A DNA stretch of 63,730 bases from an uncultured Bacteroidota bacterium. Lineage in GTDB: Bacteria > Bacteroidota > Bacteroidia > Bacteroidales > UBA12077. The position numbers and the translations under genes were made by a program. The stretch covers positions 1-63,730 of the forward strand of contig CAJXLK010000026.1 of NCBI GenBank assembly GCA_913055635.1, read 5' to 3'. The notes below the pieces were generated by a model, which saw only the letters and a list, made by a program, of their open reading frames with translations, made no database searches and had not been told where the DNA came from. How positions within the stretch are numbered: position 1 is the first letter of the stretch; each line of letters opens with the position of its first letter. This document shows positions 1-8,900 of the stretch, piece after piece.

Positions 1-172
1 GAAATACAAACTGTTAATTAAACTTTATACGAATGAAACCCGCATGCAAGGACTTACACAACAAGGACATGGATATAGATGCGGGTTCCATAATGATTGA
101 TCACATAATGTCTGTTTTAAGATTCAGACCATATTGAGTTACAAACTATTAATTAAGTTATATCCGTATGAA
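1..172 (+). repeat. Dispersed hairpin element upstream of lepB (copy 1)
   Basis: Two direct repeats of about 33 bp (5-37 and 140-172, both beginning TACAAACT and sharing TTAATTAA) flank an inverted repeat with arms AACCCGCAT (37-45) and ATGCGGGTT (79-87). The second direct repeat ends in CGTATGAA and contains the lepB start codon at 168. The same end sequence contains the pheT start codon at the other end of the window (63629-63661, minus strand), and hairpin-like copies lie near 24318 and 55769. One frame reads as a short peptide (NETRMQGLTQQGHGYRCGF, then stop near 109), and part of this wording recurs at 55.8 kb. Function unknown; no transposase is linked to it. Confidence 0.7.
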
Positions 173-1571
173 CGTGAAAACAATCTTCAAGAATCGTTAT
201 TTTAAGTTTGGTTTAACCGCCATCATCTTTATCCTGTGGGTAATCTGGCTTGAAGAGCCCTGGTTCCTTCTGGGCCTGGGCATCATTTTTGACTGGTTCA
301 TTACTAAAAAAGTCAATTGGACTTTTTGGAAAAAACGCGGCAAGAAACCTTCCAAGTTGATTGAATGGGTTGATGCTTTGATTTTTGCTGTTATTGCAGC
401 TTCACTGATCCGGCTTTTCCTGATCGAAGCCTATACCATTCCCACCTCCTCGATGGAAAAGACCCTGCTGGCCGGTGATTATCTTTTTGTCAGCAAGGTC
501 AGCTACGGGCCCAAGATGCCCAATACACCCATTTCCTTTCCTTTCGCCCACAATACCCTTCCCCTGACTCAAAGCACCAAATCCTACCTGGAATGGGTCA
601 AGTGGCCCTATAATCGGCTCGACGGGCTGGGTCAAGTCGAACGCAATGACATTGTGGTTTTTAATTTCCCCGCCGGCGATACCGTGATCCTTCAAATGCA
701 GGACAAAGATTACTATTCGATCGTCCGCCAGTATGCCCATGAATTGAAAAACCGCGACATCAACAACGGGGAGCCGGTTAAATCACTGGCCCAATATAAA
801 GGCACCGCCCGCGAATACATCCGCCAACAGTATGATGTAACCACCCGACCGGTGGATAAACGTACCAACTACATCAAGCGATGCGTCGGGCTGCCCGGTG
901 ACACCCTGAAAATAGAACACAGCCAGGTTTATGTCAACAGCTCCGAACAGCCCCATTTCGATAAAATGCAGTACAACCACTATGTTAAAACCAACGGAAC
1001 CAAGATCAATTCTGTACTGCTCGAGCGCATGGGCATCAACCCCAATGACATCCGTTATATCCCCAGCAGTTCGCTGTATCAAATGCCACTTACCCGCAAA
1101 AACCGAAAGAAAATCTCTGATTTTTCCAATGTGGTCAATGTTCGAAAATACGAAAACACCTCGCCGGGGTCGGTTAATCATGCCATTTTTCCATTTGATC
1201 AGGATTATCCCTGGACCGAGGACAATTTTGGCCCCCTCTATATCCCCGAGAAAGGTAAGACCATTCAACTCTCGATGAAGAACCTTCCCTTGTATGAACG
1301 GGTGATTGGCACTTTTGAGGACAATGACCTGGAGGTGCGCGACAGCACCATTTATATCAATGGCCAAGCGGCGGATACCTATACCTTCAAGATGGACTAC
1401 TATTTTATGATGGGCGACAACCGGCATAATTCAGCGGATTCCCGCTACTGGGGCTTTGTGCCCGAGAACCATGTGGTGGGCAAAGCCGTCTTTATATGGC
1501 TATCGATCAATAAATACGGCAATTTCCTGGATAAGGTCCGCTGGAACCGCCTCTTTACGGTGATCGACTAA
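168..1571 (+). CDS. lepB: Signal peptidase I
   Basis: Type I signal peptidase, a membrane serine protease that removes signal peptides from exported preproteins on the periplasmic face of the inner membrane. N-terminal hydrophobic segments lie at about residues 13-45 and 68-88. The nucleophile is Ser95 in the SSME motif and the general base is Lys237 in YIKRCVGLPGD. The C-terminal MGDNRHNSADSRYWG box is intact. At 467 residues it is longer than E. coli LepB; the extra length lies between the Ser and Lys motifs and before the last box, as in other Bacteroidota enzymes. The start lies inside a dispersed repeat end (140-172), so its 5' leader is repeat-derived. Confidence 0.95.
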   Translation: MNVKTIFKNRYFKFGLTAIIFILWVIWLEEPWFLLGLGIIFDWFITKKVNWTFWKKRGKKPSKLIEWVDALIFAVIAASLIRLFLIEAYTIPTSSMEKTLLAGDYLFVSKVSYGPKMPNTPISFPFAHNTLPLTQSTKSYLEWVKWPYNRLDGLGQVERNDIVVFNFPAGDTVILQMQDKDYYSIVRQYAHELKNRDINNGEPVKSLAQYKGTAREYIRQQYDVTTRPVDKRTNYIKRCVGLPGDTLKIEHSQVYVNSSEQPHFDKMQYNHYVKTNGTKINSVLLERMGINPNDIRYIPSSSLYQMPLTRKNRKKISDFSNVVNVRKYENTSPGSVNHAIFPFDQDYPWTEDNFGPLYIPEKGKTIQLSMKNLPLYERVIGTFEDNDLEVRDSTIYINGQAADTYTFKMDYYFMMGDNRHNSADSRYWGFVPENHVVGKAVFIWLSINKYGNFLDKVRWNRLFTVID

Positions 1572-1596
1572 CCCAGGGGCGAAACCTCGCTGAAGA

Positions 1597-1716
1597 AACC
1601 CCGCTTAGCGGGGTTAACTATCAACAGACCCCGCTTAGCGGGGTTGCCCACAGACTGACCCCGCTTAGCGGGGTTAACTACCAACAGACCCCGCTTAGCG
1701 GGGTGGGGCTAAGCGA
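1597..1716. repeat. Palindromic repeat array A, 30-bp period
   Basis: Four copies of the perfect palindrome ACCCCGCTTAGCGGGGT at 1598-1614, 1628-1644, 1658-1674 and 1688-1704, followed by a degenerate half copy (GGGGCTAAGCGAG). Spacers of about 13 bp carry related text (TTAACTATCAACAG, TTAACTACCAACAG). The array fills the gap between lepB and the WbqC gene. The same palindrome recurs at 18116-18236 and 38485-38589. Each unit could form an 8-bp stem in RNA or DNA. It may act as a transcription terminator or a REP-like element; no U-tract follows. Confidence 0.85.
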
Positions 1717-1749
1717 GAGTTGCTCCAATGCCGACAAAAAAGATGCCTT

Positions 1750-2394
1750 ATGGCCAAAGCCAGCAATGTCTTGCTTTCACCGGTCTATCTGGGCCCGGTT
1801 AAGTATTTTACAAAGTTTCTCCTCTATGATGGGGTTTGGATCGAAACCGCCGAGAATTATCAAAAGCAAAGCTACCGCAACCGGTGTAATATACTGGCGG
1901 CCAATGGACAGATGGCCCTAACCATTCCCGTTACCAAAGACCAGCCCAAAATCTGCACCCGGGATGTGAGGATCGACAATACCCTGGAATGGCAGAAGAA
2001 CCATTGGACTTCCATTGAGTCGGCCTATAGCTCTTCGCCCTATTTTGAGTTCCTTGCGGATGACTTTGCCCCCCTCTACCGCAAACACTATCGTTATCTG
2101 CTCGATTTTGACCTGGATCTCGTGCGCATTGTCCTTGATCACCTTGATATATCACCCGAGTTTCATACCACCGGCGAGTTTGTCAGAAACCCGGGGGCCG
2201 CTTATGATGACCTGCGCGAGCGCATTCACCCCAAAAAGCGCATGCAAGAGGCGGACGAGGATTTTTATCCGGCCTTTTATTACCAGGTTTTCCAGGATCG
2301 GTACGGTTTTATCCCCAATCTCAGCATTGTCGATTTGTTGTTCAATGAGGGCCCCAATGCCGAAAACATTCTGAAGCAGTCCATTACCCCTTAA
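1750..2394 (+). CDS. WbqC family protein
   Basis: WbqC-like protein of 214 residues. Members of this family occur in surface polysaccharide clusters and in housekeeping contexts of Bacteroidota, where they are often described as thioredoxin-like or transferase-like without a settled reaction. The text LLSPVYLGPVKYF near the start and WKNHW-like text (WQKNHWTSIESAY) are typical. I chose ATG 1750 because the residues upstream of it come from the repeat array and the family normally begins just before LLSPVYLGP. It follows lepB on the same strand across the palindromic array. The biochemical role cannot be read from the sequence. Confidence 0.8.
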   Translation: MAKASNVLLSPVYLGPVKYFTKFLLYDGVWIETAENYQKQSYRNRCNILAANGQMALTIPVTKDQPKICTRDVRIDNTLEWQKNHWTSIESAYSSSPYFEFLADDFAPLYRKHYRYLLDFDLDLVRIVLDHLDISPEFHTTGEFVRNPGAAYDDLRERIHPKKRMQEADEDFYPAFYYQVFQDRYGFIPNLSIVDLLFNEGPNAENILKQSITP

Positions 2395-2465
2395 TGTTCT
2401 TCCCAGGCCGCCATTATAAAGAGGAGGGATTGCAAATGGCAATCTTCTGGTTTACGGGATGGGGC

Positions 2466-3182
2466 TTAATGCTTTTGCGGGGCCGCCAGGATAAAGATGG
2501 TGGGTCGCTTGTGCAGGTCAGGGGCGTGCCCTTTCCACGCCCCAATGGTACGGGTACGGATCATGCTGTTTTCAGTGGTGATGTCCCGGGCAATGCATAG
2601 ATAGGTCTCTTCCTTGCAATGGGAAAGCAGATCATTCAATAGTTTGTTGTTGCGGTAGGGGGTTTCCATGAAGATCTGGGTTTGTCCCTCATATTTTGAT
2701 TGTTTTTCCAGGGCCTTTAGCTTTTTTATCCGCCCCGACTGATGAATGGGCAGATAACCATGGAAGGCAAAATGCTCGCCGTTCAATCCACTTCCCATCA
2801 GGGCCAGAGTGATCGAAGAAGGCCCCGTTAATGGAATGACTTGAATTTCCTGCTCCTGGGCATACCACACCACCCTCTCCCCCGGATCAGCAATGCCCGG
2901 AACACCCGCCTCCGACATCACCCCCATGTCCCTGCCCTGGTGAAGCGGGGTTAAAAATCCCGGAATCTCCTCCATTGCCGTGTGCTTGTTGAGGGTATAG
3001 AAGGTCAAATCATCAATCGACTGATCCGGGCAAACTCTTTTGATGAACCGCCTGGCCGTACGCACATTTTCTACAATGAAATGACTCAGTTGGCCAATAA
3101 CACCAACTACACCCGAGGGAATAACCATCTCGATGTTGTCACTCCCCAGTGTAGTGGGTATGAGATAAATTTTTCCTTTCAT
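2466..3182 (-). CDS. RsmI-like SAM-dependent methyltransferase (tetrapyrrole methylase fold)
   Basis: A 238-residue protein of the tetrapyrrole/rRNA methylase superfamily, related to RsmI, which 2'-O-methylates C1402 of 16S rRNA. Visible family signatures are IYLIPTTLG at the N-terminus, SEAGVPGIADPG (the SAM-binding loop) and LTGPSSITLALMGSGLNG. RsmI proper begins with a LYVVxTPIGN-like motif; this one has PTTLG, which fits the paralogue found beside RsmI in many Bacteroidota, so RNA methylation is family-based inference. The start at 3182 gives MKGKIYLIP; a longer in-frame start at 3260 would add a non-conserved tail. It converges on the WbqC gene. Confidence 0.85.
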   Translation of the reverse strand: MKGKIYLIPTTLGSDNIEMVIPSGVVGVIGQLSHFIVENVRTARRFIKRVCPDQSIDDLTFYTLNKHTAMEEIPGFLTPLHQGRDMGVMSEAGVPGIADPGERVVWYAQEQEIQVIPLTGPSSITLALMGSGLNGEHFAFHGYLPIHQSGRIKKLKALEKQSKYEGQTQIFMETPYRNNKLLNDLLSHCKEETYLCIARDITTENSMIRTRTIGAWKGHAPDLHKRPTIFILAAPQKH

Positions 3183-3643
3183 AGTTGATGGAAATTGTGA
3201 GCCTGGAGCCCCTTCCCGGCGGGTCAAACCACCACAGAACAGACCCCTTGATTGATTCATTCCTGCACCTGCAAATTAACCAAGAATTTTTTGAATGAAT
3301 ACCTCAAGAAGATCCCCCTTGATTGAGGGCATTCCATTCCCTGCAAAATAACCAAGAATTTTTAAAATGAGTGTCTGCGGAGCCTCCATATTTTTATCCT
3401 GGCGTGCTGAAGACACCTCGTTTGTCTGTTTTTCTGGTTTTGCTGGGGTTATCTGTTCTACAGGTCTAACCTAATAATTTCTTATACATTAGAATCTGGT
3501 TTAAAAGCGCATTTGGCCTAAACAGGAGGTTTTCATACTTTAAAATCTGTTCTGTCCGGGAACCTGTTGTCGATCAAGGCTTTTTATTCATTACAGAAGA
3601 GGCCGGTTTCCGCGGGCAAGCCTTTAAGCTGTTAGAGTTTTAT
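3183..3643. repeat. Intergenic region with an imperfect 72-bp tandem duplication
   Basis: This non-coding gap separates the divergent methyltransferase and MBL genes. Two related segments begin at about 3245 and 3317 with a 72-bp offset: both run from a CCCTTGATTGA block through TGCAAA to an AACCAAGAATTTT block (3278-3290 and 3350-3362). I see no gene in the rest of the gap. A promoter-like site for the MBL gene follows at 3644. Confidence 0.6.
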
Positions 3644-3651
3644 TATATTTG
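3644..3651 (+). promoter_or_regulatory. Putative -7 promoter element for the MBL-fold gene
   Basis: TATATTTG is an exact match to the Bacteroidota primary sigma -7 consensus TAnnTTTG. It lies 41 bases upstream of the TTG start at 3692. Confidence 0.6.
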
Positions 3652-3691
3652 TCGTTTTGAACCACAGCAATACCCGTAAATACATCTCAAT

Positions 3692-4453
3692 TTGAAGGTA
3701 ACATTTTTAGGTACAGGAACTTCACAGGGAGTTCCGGTGATAGGATGTAATTGTGACGTTTGCCGTTCAGATGACGACAGGGATAAACGCTTGAGAGCCT
3801 CTGTCATGGTAGAATGGGGCGATCAGGTGATTGTCATCGATACAGGACCGGATTTTCGCCAGCAGATGCTCAGGGAAGGGGTTACCAACATCAATGCCAT
3901 CGTTTATACCCACGAACACCGCGATCATATTGCCGGATTGGACGATGTAAGGCCGATCAATTTTCTCAAGCAAAAGCCCATGCACGTGTATGCCGAGGAA
4001 AGGGTACTTGAGGCGCTTAAACAAATGTTGCCTTATGCTTTCAAGGAAAATAAATATCCCGGGGTTCCAGACATCCATCTCAATGAGATTCAGAACCATA
4101 TATTTGAAATCAGCGGCATTCCCATTCAGCCCATTCGGGTGTATCATTATAAATTACCGGTGATGGGGTTCCGAATCGGCGATTTTACTTACATTACCGA
4201 TGCCAATTATATACCCGAGGAAGAAAAAGAAAAGATCATTGGTACAAAATATTTGGTGGTCAATGCCTTGAGAAGGAAGAAGCATGTCTCCCATTTCTCT
4301 CTTTCCGAAGCCCTCGAATTGGTGCAGGAGTTCAGCCCCCGTAAGGCCTTTTTTACTCATATGAGCCATCAAATGGGCCTTCACGCAAAGGTTAACGCTG
4401 AGTTACCCGAAAATGTTATGCTCGCTTACGACGGGCTCAATTTCGAGGTATAA
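3692..4453 (+). CDS. MBL-fold metallo-hydrolase, PhnP-like
   Basis: Metallo-beta-lactamase-fold hydrolase of 253 residues. The zinc motif HEHRDH (HxHxDH) is followed by downstream ligands including ITDAN and a terminal THMSH motif. The N-terminal GTGTSQGVPVIGC and the CNCDVC cysteine cluster place it in the PhnP/Lpp-like group, whose best studied member is a cyclic phosphodiesterase. The Bacteroidota substrate is not established. The predicted start is TTG at 3692, directly giving the conserved MKVTFLGTGTSQG; no ATG fits. Its 3' end, including the stop codon, is duplicated in tandem just downstream. It is transcribed alone. Confidence 0.85.
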   Translation: MKVTFLGTGTSQGVPVIGCNCDVCRSDDDRDKRLRASVMVEWGDQVIVIDTGPDFRQQMLREGVTNINAIVYTHEHRDHIAGLDDVRPINFLKQKPMHVYAEERVLEALKQMLPYAFKENKYPGVPDIHLNEIQNHIFEISGIPIQPIRVYHYKLPVMGFRIGDFTYITDANYIPEEEKEKIIGTKYLVVNALRRKKHVSHFSLSEALELVQEFSPRKAFFTHMSHQMGLHAKVNAELPENVMLAYDGLNFEV

Positions 4454-4585
4454 ATCATATTGGATTTTATTTTACGGGTAGTTTTACCGGACCAATCACT
4501 CAGGCTGCGTCTGAAGTTCGAGGTTTAAGTCATATTGGTTTTAGCTTGTCGGTCGTTTTACCGGACCAATCACTCAGGCAGCACC
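4442..4585. repeat. 74-bp tandem duplication of the MBL gene 3' end
   Basis: The last codons and stop of the MBL gene plus trailing sequence (TTCGAGGTATAAATCATATTGG, from 4442) reappear at 4517 as TTCGAGGTTTAAGTCATATTGG. The block GTTTTACCGGACCAATCACT occurs at 4481 and again at 4555. The copies have diverged, so the event is not recent. Similar 3'-end duplications occur at 38.5 kb and 60.4 kb. Confidence 0.8.
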
Positions 4586-4946
4586 TGAAATTTTCGGTTT
4601 TGGCAAGATCGTGCCAAACCTCCTTTTGATAAACGGAGACATTTGATAAACCGATCACAGGCCCGGATCATATCCATTGTCTTTGCTATGATTGTTTTGT
4701 AAATGCCGGCAGAATGAATCGCGCATTTGATCCTTCCCGGCTGTCTATCTGTCCCGTGGTTTTTGGTCTCATGTTGTTGCTTCCTCTAGTGATCAATTGC
4801 CTGATTTGAACATCTATTCGAGCTCCTGCAATCTTTTTGTTGTTTAAAGAATTAAGTGTTTAAGGTACTGATTATGTGTGTGTTATATATTTTTTAGTGA
4901 TTTTTTATAGATTTTTTTAAGGGATCAAGGGTTTTGATGTGTATAA
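4586..4946. other. Non-coding leader region of the FecR-SusCD locus
   Basis: AT-rich gap of about 360 bases before the FecR gene, particularly poor in GC over the last 100 bases. No gene and no match to the TAnnTTTG promoter consensus was found. This fits transcription of the downstream locus by an alternative (ECF) sigma factor, but that is inference. In most FecR-SusCD loci an ECF sigma gene would occupy this place; here it is absent. Confidence 0.4.
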
Positions 4947-5972
4947 ATGAGTGTAAGCTTTAAAAATATGAGACCGAAACTTAATTACAGGGTATTTGCA
5001 AGGTTTTTTTGGGGGCTGGCCTCAGAGAAGGAGAAAGATCATGTGTACGGTTCGCAGGAGTCCCATCAGATGATGCGCAGGCAATGGGAAGCTGGATCGG
5101 AAGCCCCTTATGGGGAAGAATTAGTGGATGAGCTGTTTGAGCGCATCCGGCCCCGCCCATCGGCTTCCCGAAAGTCCCGTCGAATATGGCGGCCAAGGCT
5201 TGCGCGTATTGCCGCGGTGGTTTTGGTTTTCATCGGACTGGGTACGGTGACGTATTTACTGGGCTTTCATTCCCAGTTGCTGGAGCCACCGGTAAATTAT
5301 GTAGAGAAGTCCAATCCCGGGGGACAACGATCCCTTATTGTATTGCCTGATGATTCAAGGGTATGGCTGAATGCGGAGAGTTCCCTGCGTTATCCCGACA
5401 CCTTTAAGGGTCAAAAAAGGCGGGTTGTCAAATTAAGCGGGGAAGCCTATTTTGAAGTAGCTTCCCGGGGGGCGAAGGCATTTGTGGTGCGTACCAGTGA
5501 CTTATCGGTAAAAGTTACCGGCACCCGGTTCAATGTCAGGGCTTATCCGGAAGAGCAACACATTGAAACCACCCTGGTTGAGGGCCGTGTGGTGGTGGAT
5601 CCCCAGTGTGATTCGAAGGCCCGGGACCTCAAACCCGGCCACCAGGCCTCCTATTCCCGGACCCATCATGTGCTGGAAATCATCCCCGACGTCAACGTGC
5701 AGGAGAAGATTGCCTGGAAAAACGGGCGGCTGATTTTTAATAATGACCCGTTTGTTGAAGTAGCCAGGGATTTGGAACGGTGGTACGGGGTGGATATCCA
5801 TCTCTCGCCCGGATTAAAAGGAAAACATCGCTACACCATGACCATTACGGATGAAAGCCTGCGGGAAGTCTGTGAAATGCTGCGCACTACCACCCCGCTT
5901 TCCTGCACGGTTAGAAATCAAAAGGTGTATTTCTCAACGGCAGGTTCGGTGAAGGAAGAAAAAAATCATTGA
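4947..5972 (+). CDS. FecR-family anti-sigma factor
   Basis: Inner-membrane anti-sigma regulator of 341 residues. A short cytoplasmic N-terminal part (1-85) would hold the sigma factor, one membrane helix spans about 87-106, the periplasmic FecR domain covers about 128-220 (LPDDSRVWLNAESSLRYP, LSGEAYFEV, VTGTRFNVRAY, TTLVEGRV), and a C-terminal domain of the DUF4974 type covers about 265-335 (RDLERWYGVDI). In this family, substrate binding by a STN-domain SusC is relayed through FecR to an ECF sigma factor. The SusC gene follows 27 bases later, which supports pairing. No sigma gene lies upstream; the only ECF sigma in the window is at 17481. Confidence 0.93.
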   Translation: MSVSFKNMRPKLNYRVFARFFWGLASEKEKDHVYGSQESHQMMRRQWEAGSEAPYGEELVDELFERIRPRPSASRKSRRIWRPRLARIAAVVLVFIGLGTVTYLLGFHSQLLEPPVNYVEKSNPGGQRSLIVLPDDSRVWLNAESSLRYPDTFKGQKRRVVKLSGEAYFEVASRGAKAFVVRTSDLSVKVTGTRFNVRAYPEEQHIETTLVEGRVVVDPQCDSKARDLKPGHQASYSRTHHVLEIIPDVNVQEKIAWKNGRLIFNNDPFVEVARDLERWYGVDIHLSPGLKGKHRYTMTITDESLREVCEMLRTTTPLSCTVRNQKVYFSTAGSVKEEKNH

Positions 5973-5999
5973 ATGTTTTAACAATAATTCCTAATTTGT

Positions 6000-8900
6000 A
6001 TGAAGAAACATTTTTCATTCATCCCTGGCAGTTGTTCTAAATTTCTATGGTTAGCCATGCGGACAACGATATTTTTATTGCTCTTAAGTACTTTCCAGTT
6101 GTTTGCTGCCCATGATTATGCCCAGGAAAAACAGCTTTCTTTGAACCTGGAGGATGTTCCTTTGAAAGTTGCCTTAAAGCAGATCGAGCAACAGAGCCGG
6201 TTTTATTTTATGTACAATGATGCCCAGGTAGATGTGCAGCAGAAGGTAAGTGTGGATTTGGACGCACGCACTATTCATCAGGTTCTCAGTCGTTTGTTGG
6301 CTGACCGGGGCATTGCCTACCAGGTGATGGACAAACAGATTGTTCTGAAACCCGACCGCCATGATCGGCCTGCAATGATTAACCAGCAGGGCAACCCTAT
6401 TACCGGGGTGGTTACCGATGAACAAGGCAATCCATTGCCGGGGGTTAACATCACCATTAAAGGCACCACCCGCGGGGTGATCACTGATGTAGAGGGCAAC
6501 TACCGCATCGAAGTAGAGGGCGGCGACCAGGTGCTGGTCTTTTCCTTTGTAGGATACCAGAAACAGGAGATACCGGTAAAGGGGCGGGATACCCTGAATG
6601 TAACCCTGGAAAAGAAGATGGAGAAGCTGGAAGAGGTGGTGGTGATTGGATATGGTTCTTCCAGCAAAAAGTTGCTGACCAGTTCAGTGGCCAGTGTTCA
6701 GGCCGAGGACCTTGAAAATTCCATTTCATCCGGCATTGAATCTGCCTTGCAGGGGCGCACTTCCGGGGTGAACATCAACCAGAATTCAGGAACCCCGGGG
6801 GCGGCGGCAACCATTAACATCCGCGGCATTAGCTCCATATCGGCCGGAACCCAACCCCTTTATGTGGTCGACGGCATCCCTGTGAACAGCGGCAACTACA
6901 GTCAGATTAGCATGGAAGGCCAGGATATCAGTGCCATTTCCAACTTGAATCCCAATAACATCAAATCAATCAGCATCCTTAAGGATGCCTCTGCCGCTGC
7001 CATCTATGGCGCCCGTGCCGGCAACGGGGTGGTTTTGATTGAAACCAAAACAGGTTCCCAGGGAGAAACGCAGTTTAACTTCCAATCCTATTACGGCATT
7101 CAGGAAATCTACGAAAAACTGGATGTGCTCAACGCCCGGGAATGGAAGGATTATATTGTAAATTTTGAAGGGGTCAGCGACAATTTTGGCGGGCTGCATC
7201 CCAACCTGCGAAAGGAGTGGTTTGAGCAAGATAACCATACCGACTGGTTGGATCAGGTCTTTCGCAGGGCCCCGGTGCAGAATTATGAACTTTCAGCCTC
7301 CGGGGCGAAGGATAAAACCACGTTTTTTGTCTCGGGCCGCTATTTCAAACAAAAAGGCACGGTGCTGGGCACCGATTATGACAAATTCAACGGGCGGGTC
7401 AATGTCGATTACCATGTTTCCGACCAGCTCAACCTGGGGGCGAAGATCACCACCACTTACTCGGTCAACCAACGGGTAAGGGGCGATCAATCGGTCAACG
7501 GCCCCCTGCCCAACGCCGTTTCTGCCCCGCCCGTGGCCCCGGTGAAGGATAGCCTCGGCAATTATCCCCTGGCCGGATGGTGGGACAACCCCGTGGCCAT
7601 TGGCCGCGAAGTGGTCAATACCGCCGAGACTTTCCATACCATCTCCAACCTTTACGGTCAATACAATATATTGCCCCAACTGAAGCTTAAAAACCAGTGG
7701 GGTTTTGATTATTACAACCTCCAGGAACGCCGCTTTGAACCCTCCTTTGTCAAATCGGCCAAGGAGTCCAATGGCTATGGCGCCGACGGCAGTTCCAACG
7801 TCTTTAAGATCACTCAGCAAACCACCCTGAATTATATCGCCGAATTCGGCGAGAAACACAACCTGAACGTGCTGTTGGGGTATAGTTTTGAGAAATGGTC
7901 TGAGAAATACCTGTTCATGAGTGGAACCCAGTTTCCTAATAATCAGCTGCGTTATCTGGAATCTGCCGCGGTGATTGACCAGGAAGATACCCAGTCGGAG
8001 TATTTTGAATCGGGCCTGACTTCCTGGTTTGGCCGTGTCAAGTACAATTATGATAACAAATATCTTTTAACCCTGACATTGCGCCGCGATGGTTCTTCCA
8101 ATTTTGGAAAAAACAACCGCTATGCTTATCTTCCGTCGGCTTCTCTTGCCTGGCGGGCAGGAGAGGAGGACTTCATGGCCAGCCTGCCTTTTGTCAGTGA
8201 ACTGAAATTGAAAGCCAGCTATGGCCTCACCGGTAATGACGATATTGGCGCCTTTGGTTCTTTGAACCTATACAGCTCCGGTTACAATTATTATGGCCGT
8301 TCGGGCATCATTCCCACTCAAATCCCCAACCCCGATCTCAAATGGGAAACCACGGCCAATTATAATGTTGGGATCGATCTGGGGTTGTTCGATAACCGGA
8401 TACTGCTGACGGGCGATGTGTATTACAACCACACCACCGACCTTTTGCTGGCCCGTCCTGTTCCTCCCAATTCAGGCTTTACCAGTATGGATGCCAATGT
8501 CGGAGAGCTGGAAAACAGGGGCCTGGAGCTGGAACTGACCACCGATAACCTGACCGGAAAAATCAAGTGGTCCAGCAGCTTCAACATTTCATTCAACCGC
8601 AACAAAGTCCTTTCGCTTTACAACGATCAGCCCCTGACCCCGGATAACCGCGGCAATAATGCCGTATTGGTAGGTGAGCCCATTGGCGTGTTTTATATGT
8701 ATGAATCCCAGGGAGTGGATCCTTCCACCGGCCAGTTGGTGATTGAAGACGTGAACCAGGACGGCACCATCAGCGATGCCGACCGCCAGGTGGTAGGCAG
8801 CCCGCACCCTGACTTTACCGGCGGATTGTCCAATAAACTGAATTATGGCGCTTTCAGCCTCGATTTCTTCTTTCAGTTTACTTATGGCAACGAAATTTTC

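Noticed and set aside
1597-1716. Palindromic array as a CRISPR array
   Set aside because: Spacers are about 13 bp and similar to each other, and there are no cas genes.
7293-7859. Long antisense frame of 188 codons inside susC
   Set aside because: It is a mirror of the susC coding frame in GC-rich codons; the same holds for the long antisense frames in the T9SS cargo genes, LptD and the MFS gene.
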